From NCBI GenBank assembly GCA_036897095.1, contig JAYMSP010000909.1, positions 1 through 39,165 of the forward strand: a DNA stretch of 39,165 nucleotides. The letters run 5' to 3'. This DNA comes from Plantago elongata. Taxonomy: Eukaryota > Streptophyta > Magnoliopsida > Lamiales > Plantaginaceae. The notes below the pieces were generated by a model that saw only the letters and a program-made list of their open reading frames with translations, was not told the origin of the DNA and ran no database searches. The translations under genes were made by a program, and so were the position numbers. Within the stretch, counting starts at the first letter, position 1; each line of letters starts with the position of its first letter. This document shows positions 9,186 through 19,830 of this stretch, piece after piece.

Positions 9186-12100
9186 CTAGAAGTAGTAGTT
9201 TTCCCTGTGATTCATTGCATCTTTACCAAGCATCGATTGCACGTCTCGGATGCATCGTGGGGCTTCAAGATCTTTATCCTGTAACCCGTTGCCTAGCAGC
9301 TTTTGCATTTGTGATGCAAATGTATCCCCTAATACCTGCAAAATTAGTCACGTACAAGTACCACATGTTATAAATAATCTTACGTTTAGTTAAGCAGTTG
9401 CATTAACGTATACCAAGCATGTTCGATTGAAATCATTGACTTACCGTTACCGCAACTCTTGAGGCTTTATACCAGGATCTGTTTTCTTTCCTACCTTGGA
9501 GGAACTTCAGCACATCCTACATTGGAAATCTCTATCAGCACGAGATATTGTTTCACAAATACAATACGAAATTTCAGTAAAGAGCAGCTTCTCACCTGTC
9601 CCATGCCATCCCAGAAACCACGGCAGACTATTACAAACACTTGTGTTTCAAGTACAGCGTGCAATTGATCAATGGTACTGGAAATCAACTCCTTCAAGGG
9701 CTGCATTCGACATCTTAAGTCTGATTCTGTTACATTTTCCTTGGAATCTTGTATTATCTTTCTTAGCTTTGTGGCATTATGCAATTTTGTCTGCATAAGA
9801 ATGGTGTACACCAGCATAAGTAACTAATTTAACAGGTGCAGTACATGAAGTTATTTGAGCTATGTATTGATATTACGGCAGGCAGTACTTTGTAACCTCC
9901 ACCAATATTTCCTCCCATCTAAATTGAAAGTCCCGTACTTCATTTTGGGCTGTTCCAAATTGAACGTTTCATTTTCTTAAATAGAAAATCTATCTCCCTC
10001 CTACTTTATACATTATATCTCATACTTTATTCACTATTTCTCCTACTTCATTCAATCATATTCATACTTTATTACTCCCTCCGTCCCACTAGAAAAGAAA
10101 TATTTGGAAAAAGCTCGGTTTTTAAGAAAATATGTAGTATGTGGTTAAGAATGAGTTTGAGAAAATATGTGTGGTGGAAAATGAATTGTATTGGGCGGGT
10201 TATTGCTAAGAAAACTAATATGCAATACATGCACAAACTACTCACATTTTCAACGAGCTTCTCAATGACAGCTTGCACGTAAGCCCTGAATTTGGAACGA
10301 ATCATCACTGTTACTTCGCTGAGACTCTCCCCTATTGTCCCACTTTCAGGTATGCAAGAACCCCACACCTTAACTTGTGATTCTATCTGGGGTCGCAGGG
10401 TCTCAAGCATCCTTTTCATGGAATTCAAAAGGATTCCCAACTGACAAGACAAAACCCGATTAGAATTCTTCAAGTTGATAATAAGGAAATAAATTAGTCC
10501 AAAAAATATTGAATATTACTACGTGTTACCTCAACCGAAACGTTATACAGAGGCGCATTTCCTTTAGTAATTTTTTGGACATATTTAAGACCAAATTTCA
10601 TGGGCATCGTAGTTTCTTTCAAAGGAGCCAAGACTTCCGCATACTGCTTCTCCAAGCTTTCTACAACTGCCTTCTCCACATCTGCTATGGCCTTTTAAAA
10701 CATACAAACCCATAGCATATGAGCGAAGTATGTATGTACAAACAAACAACACAACTCCAAGAACCAACAACTGATAGTTAAGACTTAAAATATGGGCAAA
10801 AAAGGCTCGGAAATAAGTGCCAGAAATAGTTTATACTCCATGATCAGCAGCATGAGGTGTTGCATTCATCAGTTATTCTTTAGATCTCAATTGACACAGC
10901 TTACTCAGAATCAGTTTCTACAGATTCATTTTGCCTGAGGCTGAAGCAGAATACAACTATACAACTTTAATTCCCGACTTATTATCAACAACTATAGAGC
11001 ATCTGATTTGACAGCATTATTAATCCAGATTCATAAGGGATCCACTATACAGCATTAATACCCACCTAGACTTGACTTAAAATATTATCAACTAAAGAAA
11101 ATATTTTGGCAAATAATCCTTCATAAAGTGGTGAATACAAAACAAAACAGTGAGAAAGAGTGAGAAGGTGATGCTTACATTTTCCAGGGTATAAGTATAT
11201 TCTGGCCATCGACTTATAATGATATCATATTCAGTGAGTGCCTCTTTTAGCCGGCCATAGATGTCGTCGATGAAAGGAGTAGTTGGGTGCTGATTTTGGT
11301 AACTGCAAGATTTTACCTGCAGTTCATGGGATTGGGCTCCAATTTAGATTGTAATAGAAGAGCCATTTCATTTTAACTTCCAAATTACAGATGACATGCT
11401 AAATAAACAATTAGCCCATGAAGCTTAGGAGATCAAGAATGAACTTCAACAATAGGATCATACCTTCTCAAGCTTACACAACTCAAGTAAAGCAAGACGC
11501 TTATCTTGAATCCAGCGGGTTATATATGAGTGGAACAACTCTTTTGCATCAACCCCACCTTTTATGTAGCTGCAATGAATGGCTAACAGTGTGAATAAAT
11601 ATAGAACCACTGTTAGCGAGAAGGAATTGATGTTAATGCATTACCTGATATTCCACAAAGAGATATCCCTCTGAAAATCAGCGGTAGCAATCACAAGTTC
11701 CACCACAGGTGGTGCAGGTCCAGCTGGGGGGCATGAAACAAGGAATGCACGTAATCTGCTATAGAGCTCGGTGCTATATATTGATGATGAAAGGTTGGGG
11801 AGGTCAATAAAACTGCAAAGGGCGAAATGTGTTAAATCATGCGTGGTGCATCTTAAAATGTTGGAGCAACATGAATATGCATGCACTATAGATGTAACTT
11901 GTGCAATTGCTCAATAAACGTTTATTGCAGGTAGAATGATATCGTGTTTCAAGAAGCTCTGCACCCAAACCACAACTTTTTCCACCAAAAATAGCAAAAT
12001 ATAGTGCAAAATGAACAAAACCTTGTCAATTTAAGTGTATACTAAATCTTATAATTGCATAGTGAACATTTTTCAAATTAGATGCTCAAGGAGACCATCA

Positions 12101-15100
12101 AACTCATTTGTCATCCACTTTCCAGATCACAGCTTCTTTGTATGCAAAACTACAAATTCCATGCATAACATTTAGCAAGTTGAAGGTTTTAACTCATATT
12201 ACCTTGGAAGAATATCCTTTTTGTGGATTTCAATATCTGTCAAGATCTCATTCCGGATATTTAGACAAAGTGATTTCATTTTTCTGTATGCTGTTGAGAG
12301 AGCCATGGGATCCATCAAAATGTTCTCATTATTGTTTGATATGAATTCATCAGTGTCCGACAAGTGCCTTCGAGACCTCTTCTTCGTTGCATTCTGTGTT
12401 AGAGCTTAGTAGTTAGCTTTGTGATACGAGAACATAAGGGAAAAGAATTAATTGAGACACTTTCTACCTGAAAATATCTACATAACTTCGACTGTATTTC
12501 TGGTGAAAGTATATCATACAAAAGCTTGTATAACTTCAGAGCAGGAATAAGAGCCGGAGCTGATACGCCCGTAGCAGGTCCAAACACATCTACAATTCCT
12601 GTTGGTGATGATTCATCCAGTGACTTGTAATTCTCAAAGACCAAAGTAAGTATTTGCTCAATCTCTTCAGATACTTCCCCCAATATACGAACCTGCATTT
12701 CGAGTAATTAGCACAACTGTCAATATTTGTGAGTAGGGGTAATCAGTGCATGCACAATAATGCTTAACAAATGACCAATGCTGTCTTTGATTGTAAACTA
12801 GCCATTATAGATAGACCTATTGATTATGTATTCATACATAAATTAATTTATTTCGACATCACAATGCGAGTTTTAATATATATAATGAATAAGTTGAAGT
12901 ATTTTAGTCGAACAACATTTGGAATTTAGATTGACCAGATTTGTCATATTCTCTTCATCTGCTTGGTAATACAAGGGAACATTTTTAATTTGGCCTGGAG
13001 GAAGTACAATGTGAAAAGATCCCAAACATTTGGAATTTAGATTGACCAGATTTGTCATATTCTCTTCATCTGCTTGGTGATACAAGGGAACATTTTTAAT
13101 TTGGCCTGAAGGAAGTACAATGTGAAAAGATCCCAAACATCAATCCACTGCCTTGCCAGACCAGATTTGTTGTACTCTCTACATCTGTTTGATACTATAG
13201 GGGAACCTTACGGATTCTCAGTGTAGGTTGACAGTCTGTTTCTAGAGTTTATCTGATATCATTCCATAGTGTATATTATAACTAAGTACCATGATCCTTT
13301 CATGAAGCCCTGAGAATATCACAGTGGCAAACACTTGCGTAAAACCACCTCCACAAGAAAAACCAAAACTTAAGAGAGATATTACACACCTCTTGGTGAC
13401 TCAATGTCTGTTTGCTTTTGCCTTTCATCACCACAGGCAGCAGAAGATCATGCACCAGATTTAGACAGTCTGCAGTTGGTGTTGCAACATCCATAACATA
13501 TGATAGGTATCTGAAAACATGAAAAACTAAGGCTTAAATTTACCATAAAAATGTAAAGGTAATTAGATCATATCAACACTTCCAAAATGTACCTCAGTTT
13601 CGTGTATGCATCTGAAACTCCAAAATACGAAGCAAATTCAGTTACCAACCACTTCCAGGATCCATGCAGCAGCAAGTTTCTTTGCTGAAATTGCTGAACT
13701 TTCATAGCCGTCTCCAAAACACAATCATATGCAATAGTCTCCGCAACAGATCCGTACTTTTACAATAAAGAACAATGTTATTAAGATACTTTATATGGAA
13801 AGAAAAATACTTTTTAAAACAGCACTATAATGATGATATAATAACATACATCACGCTACTCAAGAGAAGTTACAGTGAAACATTCCACTATGTTATAGAG
13901 CTAGAGTTGACATGCCTTTGGCAATTGCAAGTTCATATAAATAACCTCAAATATGTGTAGAGTGTTGACACAAAAATAATCGAATATTACTTATAAACTA
14001 TGTAACTCGTTTCAACAACAACCAATTCAGAGTTATTACATATAAATAACCCTCAAATATGTGTAGAGTGTCGACACAAAAATAATCGAATATTACTTAT
14101 AAACTATGTAACTCGTTTCAACAACAACCAATTCAGAGTTATTACAGTCCTCACAAATCATGTTTACAAAATGCAACCTCATAATTTATTAATAACATTA
14201 CCAACTGCAGAGATACTCGACAGATGTGTTGGTACAAGATATTTTTCATTGTTTGTGTGGAGATAGAGGTTGGAAGCAGTAGACCAATCTAATACAATGT
14301 AAAGAGAACCTTTATTCGTATGTACCTTATGGTTGTTTTCATCTGGAGTGGTTGAATAATTGATATGCAACTGGATTTTCCCAACCTGCTCATGCTCAGG
14401 CTCACGGTATATGAAACATGGTCTCACTTTCTCCCCCTGCATATAAAACCGTTGTAAGATTAAACCAGAGCAGCTCATGAGTCCAAAAAAAAAGCGGAAC
14501 TTGAGATCTAAAATAATTACCGATTCATCAGCCATATCTGCCACCTGAACTACTGCATGGCCACAATACTTTCCTTTAGAATCATGGACTTCAATGATCA
14601 ACTCATCCCCAAGTCCATCTGGCAGGCTGCACAAGGATATCAATCTACTTAGCGATTTCCGTTGAATTGTGGCAGCCAAAAGAAAACATGAAGGTAAAAT
14701 TTTGACATACAATATTCGAGTTTCACCAGAACCCGGCTGCATCCTCACAGCATCCTCTTCAGGTGAACTTTTTAATCTCAGAGAACAAGAATATAATTCT
14801 GTATGTAAGAAAATAAAGCTTTTAGTTAGCCCAAAACTAATTAGAAGTTTCTTTAAAAAAATTATGTTCAGATGTTTCTGAAATTTAAATGGGGCCCAAC
14901 ATTTACTTGAGTGTATACCTTGTACCACTTCATACTTTGATGAGGTGCTTCTCCAAGCATTGTAACTGATCTTGATCAACTCAGGAACCTCTTTTGCAAA
15001 CCGTTGAGTTCCAACGATCATGTAAGCCAGGCTCTTGTTCACTAAAGACCCATTGACGGTCACCATGGGAGTTATGCGGTCTCTTCTTAATGATCTCCTC

Positions 15101-17203
15101 TCAGAAGTGACAATGGTTTTTACATTGGATAACCTTAGCTGAATGTTATCCAACTTTACTTTAGATGTTGACTTTATCGTTGAAAATGCACACCCTGTGG
15201 GAGGTTCCAGGCCCATCTTCACCTTGCGTACTGCAAAATCACGTTTTTGTTCAAAATACAACACTAGTTACCAAAACTCAATCTCTAACGTGTTTCATGT
15301 AACTATGTACGAAACATTCATACCTTGAATCTTAATCTTTCCAAGAGATTTCTTAGTCTTCACAGAAGCTCCTTCGCTTACAAGGTCCGAAGCCTCTTTT
15401 CTCAAAAGTTCTTCTTCTGACTGCAGGAGTACGTGTTTCAACCTAAAAAAATACAAAAGGGACACCTTACACAATATTGCAACAGGAAATGGACATGCGT
15501 ATATTAGCTATGTAGTTATAAGTCTATAAGCGATCCCTAGATACTAAAGATTTCTGAAACCCGGCATGGTACTTCTGTTTTACAGTTCTACACATCGCTC
15601 TTTCAGCTTACTTCCATCGTTTGACTTGTCATTCACCGCCATCTCAATCAAACTTCAATCGGTGAGACATATTATTAGACAAAAAGGGTGGGATTATTTA
15701 AGTTCCAAAGGGGTCAGAATAGTCCTTCAAATTGCTGGTTAGAGAAGCCACACAAGTTTTGAGAACTTCCTCTAGGCATAAAATTGAAGCATGTTGATAA
15801 ATTATTACAACAATGAGGCCAAAGAACTGGTAACAAAATCTAAATGGCAGAACAGTAGAAACCATCCAAAGAGATAAAAACAAAAGTGCAAAGGTACAGA
15901 AACAAGCATCTTACCCAAATGCATCCCTCAGAAGAGCACATTCATTTTCAAGAAATGATGGAGCTTCCATACACCCCCTGGCCCATGAGTGAAGACACAG
16001 TCGAACACATGCGTCATAGGAGAGAACCCCGTACCAGTAACCTAGCCCGCTGTATCAGCCAAAGTATTATATAAAAGTGTCAGATAAATTGATTAGGTAT
16101 GGCATATTGATATTTACAAACAAATTAAGCGTGACATTATAACACTAGCTCGATTATGATTACCTGGCATGATATGTAGGAAACTTAGCAGGTACATGAT
16201 TAGGAGCAGATGCAGTCCTGTTAAATTCCGCAAACCAACTGAATAGATCAAAAATGTAATCGTGCAATACAAATAGAACATATGATGTGGCAAGAGATAA
16301 GCTAACTGCTATATGTATAGGTTTACCTTGTCGGTGCTTCTGTTGTATTTACTTCTGAGGCAGCTACCTTTGTGCTTCTACACGAGGTAGATTGAACATC
16401 AGTTTCAGGACCACGAGGAGTAGCTGGGCAAGGGTTAGCATCAGCTCTGACTTTGTCAGAAACTCGGTTAACATGATGTGATGGATTCGTCAGCGGGGGT
16501 GCACTCGGTATATCGTCGTGATATTGATACTTCACCCGTGCATTCCCATTGTCCTGGAACCAATAGAAATAAAAACATAACTCAAACCATTTTTTATCTC
16601 ACTTAAAATTAAAGAATGCGCCATCAAACCAAACAAAATAATCATGAAGTACTAGCACACATTAGAACATTATTGCTAAATATAAACATTTTATAGTACA
16701 ATCAACTTTACTCTTCCAAGCCAATAGAAATACTAAGAATATGGGTAAATCCTAACCTGCTTTAATGACTCCTTATTTGGCATCTGACTGGTACCAGCGA
16801 AATTTGAATCTACCCTATATTTTCTCTCAAGGACACTTGCATTTCCGGTCGACGTAGAATTCACTTCTGAGCTCGTAACAGATTCCGACTCATCATCATC
16901 ATCATCAGCAAAACCACGATATGCAGATGCAAATCCACGACCTTTGCCTCCATTTAGAAAACCATTCTGCCTGGTACCACCACCCATGGGAAGTTTATCA
17001 TCTTGTGGTGAAGCTTCTAGCGAGTATCGACCTCCATAGCATTCATTATCAGAATCAGAGCACGTATCCATGTCAGACTCAGACAAACTGTCAATGGCTG
17101 TAGTAACACTCATGCCAGTAGGCATATGACCACTCCGAAAGCGTGAAACAGGTGGCATCCCGGAACTGACACCACGATACCGGACGCCATTCTTGCTAGC
17201 CAT
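9186..17203 (-). CDS. Large plant-specific protein with C2-like region (AT4G24610/AT5G65440 family), 21 coding exons
   Basis: The coding exons, in transcript order, are 17203-16757, 16553-16327, 16238-16164, 16049-15915, 15442-15324, 15230-14919, 14798-14711, 14626-14521, 14436-14326, 13756-13593, 13510-13390, 12692-12468, 12393-12203, 11812-11645, 11569-11464, 11316-11179, 10691-10530, 10440-10246, 9790-9596, 9516-9445 and 9335-9186. All introns are GT-AG, all phases join, and the total is 3507 nt (1168 residues plus stop). Residues 1-250 are low-complexity and Ser/Asp-rich (DDDDDESES). Residues 250-335 contain a Cys-rich helical segment (YDACVRLCLHSWARGCMEAP). Residues 340-540 look C2-like (LDNIQLRLSNVKT; DELIIEVHDSKGKYCGHAVV). 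Residues 545-1168 are predicted helical and end in RGFWDGMGQ and DTFASQMQKLLGN. From memory this is the family of Arabidopsis AT4G24610/AT5G65440, which has no settled function. A MUN/UNC13-like architecture is my speculation. The start is the ATG in the first long exon, with a probable 5'-UTR intron upstream. Confidence 0.9.
9905..10245. mobile_element. Truncated Stowaway-like MITE material in an intron
   Basis: Within the intron between coding exons 18 and 19 (9791-10245), CTCCCTCCGTCCCA at 10075-10088 is preceded by TA. That is the classic Stowaway (Tc1/mariner) terminus. A matching right end (GGGACGGAGGGAG then TA) is not found before the exon, so the copy is truncated. The sequence left of it (9905-10074, with ATCTATCTCCCTCCTACTT and repeated ATACTTTATT-type motifs) looks like the interior of a second degraded copy. 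Confidence 0.55.
12914..13215. repeat. 111-bp tandem duplication plus a decayed third copy, in intron 11
   Basis: Copy 1 is about 12914-13024 and copy 2 about 13025-13135, with only a few differences. A diverged third partial copy (about 13159-13210) contains GACCAGATTTGTTGTACTCT. The unit length is 111 bp, a multiple of three. On the minus strand both copies stay open in one frame, giving a 37-residue repeat (GSFHIVLP.GQIKNVPLY...). The block lies wholly inside the 697-bp intron between coding exons 11 and 12. Confidence 0.85.
13934..14146. repeat. ~105-bp tandem duplication in intron 9
   Basis: Copy 1 (13934-14038) and copy 2 (14039-14146) are nearly identical. Both contain ATATGTGTAGAGTGT.GACAC, TAATCGAATATTACTTATAA and ACTCGTTTCAACAACAACCA. 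The high identity points to a recent duplication. The block lies in the 569-bp intron between coding exons 9 and 10 of the large gene. Confidence 0.9.
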
Positions 17204-17640
17204 TAGTACTCAATTCTTCACCTACGCAGCAGATTCTACTCAATCAGCAAAACACAAACTATTCTTACCCCAAAAAACAATTCGAATTCTCATAAACAAT
17301 AAACTTGCAAGGCCAAACTGATGATTTAACACAAAAGTACCATTTCAATCAAACAAGATCGAATCTTTAAACCAATAGGTCAGGGTGAGTCACTTTAGCC
17401 GTTTCAAAAAAAAAAAAAGATCGAATCTTTAAACCATACCACTGTACAGAAACTAAACAAACTGCAATTACAGTAAAAAAAACAGAACCCAATTACAAAA
17501 TGTTAACAACACACATAAATTTTGAGCAAAACAATGAAAAAGTAGAAGTACATACCTTTAATCTGGAGCGGTAAAGATAAACCCTTCCACTCTCTCCAAG
17601 AAAAAGCACAAGAGTAGCAAGCAAAACCCAATTTAGCACG
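17204..17640 (-). other. Probable 5' UTR and 5'-UTR intron of the large minus-strand gene
   Basis: On the minus strand a donor ATTAAAG|GTATGT (exon edge at 17556) pairs with an acceptor CTGCGTAG|GTGAAG (exon edge at 17221), 18 nt upstream of the ATG at 17203. This gives an intron of 17222-17555. The leader exon would lie at 17556 and above. The transcription start is not resolved. Confidence 0.6.
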
Positions 17641-19830
17641 AAAACCCTGAATCTGAAGAAAAACGGTAATGTAGCAAGAAATTACAATCCCACCAAAATT
17701 AAGATCCCATTTACTAAATGAGTAAAAGGAAGATACAATGTGAATGAATTCTAGTCTAGTAAAAAGGAAAAGACTCCCACTTTATCCTCCTGTATTTCTG
17801 TTGAATTTAATACTGCAAGATTTGCTTTCTCTTCTTCTCATCTGTTTTTGTTCAAGACGAAACCTTTTTGGTTTGGTTGTGTCTTTTTCTGCCGTTTGTT
17901 AATGAAAAGCTGTTTTCGACAATTCAAAATTTTTCTTCATCGTTGGTTATTTAAGATTGATTAGCTTAAGTTTATTATTTTAAGGTTATAGTAATAATCA
18001 TTGTTTTTTATTTATTTTTTTTATTATTACTTTTCGTTTTAAAATGAAAAATGTAGACGTTAAGAAAAAAACAAACAGAATGAGAGTGATGTGATGTGAG
18101 TTTGAATTTCTACTGTTTTAGTAACGATAGTCCACTCACCATCATACTCGTACCTATTATTTTTTGAAATTCTAATTTTATGATCAATAATCATTAAAGA
18201 AAATGCAATTATTTACATATAATATTAATATAATACTATATATTAGTTGGCTTCGACTTTAATTTGAAAATAAAGTCTGTATCCACATTGTACAATTTGA
18301 TAAGAGTGGCTAGTGGGTTGACATAATTGTGGTTAAGTCACACTTATGGCTCATGGAGGACATTGTAGATTAAAGAATGAAGGCTTATGGTTTGCCCTAC
18401 CAATATAATAATGTATACTATGCAAATTGTCTTTTAAAACGAATAATTTTTTTAATTAATAATTACAATTCAATTTAATAATTCAGATAAAATGTATGAA
18501 AAGAAGTTAAGATGATGAGAAAATCAATGAACAGAACAAGTTATATTATCATGCTATCATCAACATAACGCAGTGCGTTCGTAAAAAAGGGTCTAACCAA
18601 ATTAATGATTTTGTCTTTCAATTTCTGAAATAAATGAGTTTCGAGTAAAATATTTGAATTGAATTGCTTAAACTTATTGATGAAAATTGGTATGAAACTT
18701 ACAAAATTATTGTTATTTTACTAAATTTGAGTAAATGCTTGTTCATAAATCATGATCTTTATAATGTTACTTGTATTGCAACTAAAATTCTTGATATGTT
18801 ATCAGTTAAGATTTTCCGTTGAGATAAAAAGAACATTTTTGTGGTACGTTAATGAGAATGAGAATGTGTATGTAAGTTTATAATGAAGTAGTGTGATGTG
18901 CAATTAGCAGTAGAATTTCCAGTTTTGGCGAGGGAAGAAGAAGAGTTATGGAATGAACTGACTAATGACAACGAGTGTTGTACCTAATCTGGAAATGAGG
19001 AGCCTATTGTTCTCTTTCACTGTAATCCAATGCATGCCATGAATTATTTTATTATATACCAATAAAAGTATCTTTTTCTTAGTGGCTAAGCAAATCATAT
19101 CCATTTTGACCCAATTATAGGAGTAATGTTGCCTCACACCATGTTACTACTATTCTTTTAATTATTATTGTATACATTAGCGTAACACTATATGTATTCT
19201 ACCACCTTCTACTTATTATTATGGAATTCATTAATTAATTAATTTTACGTCAATATGATTTCGACCCAGTGCACCATATACTTAATAAATAATGTATAAC
19301 TAAGTGTTATTATATAGTTCAAATCAATATAGATTCCTTGATACATTTCACTTATTGAATAAGATTTAGTCGTAGATAAAGTGTGATAGTTGAACTGAGT
19401 AGAGCAATTTAGTTCGTCATGTCCAGATGGTTTCAAAGGGTATTGAACTGGCTCCACTCATTAATAGAATGGATGGTTGTTGATCTTAAGTTGATTTCGT
19501 AAACATAAATTTATTTAAATGGACTTAATTATTTTTTTTAAAAGTAATTGGGCCTGATCGTTTCTGCACTTGTACCATGTTGCCGAATACAGATAGTTAC
19601 ACAAGTTAAGGCCACACAACTACACAAGATAGCCAAAAACCAGTATAACAGGTTCAAATTGTTCTTGTCCAAGATAATGGCAAAAAAATAAAGCACTATT
19701 CAAGAAATACCCAAATGAATGCACTATGAATATAATCAAAATCAAAAGTCTTAAAAAGAAGAAAAGAACTATATTAGCTATACAATATAATCCTGAAAAA
19801 ACTAGCTAAAAGCTAAACTAAACATAATGT
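17641..19830. other. Intergenic region between the large gene's promoter and the GH5 3' end
   Basis: The part near 17640-17930 is CT-rich on the plus strand and presumably holds the upstream leader or promoter of the minus-strand large gene. The rest is AT-rich with no conserved reading frame, RNA gene or element ends that I can support. The 3' UTR of the GH5 gene should extend below 19831. Confidence 0.5.

Noticed and set aside
12873..13136. 87-codon minus-strand frame with a duplicated 37-residue unit as a separate gene
   Set aside because: It has no ATG start and lies inside an intron. It is kept as a repeat and a finding only.
14179..15264. 361-codon minus-strand frame as a stand-alone gene
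   Set aside because: It is exons 6-9 of the large gene read through three stop-free introns. Splice sites and conserved motifs support the spliced model.
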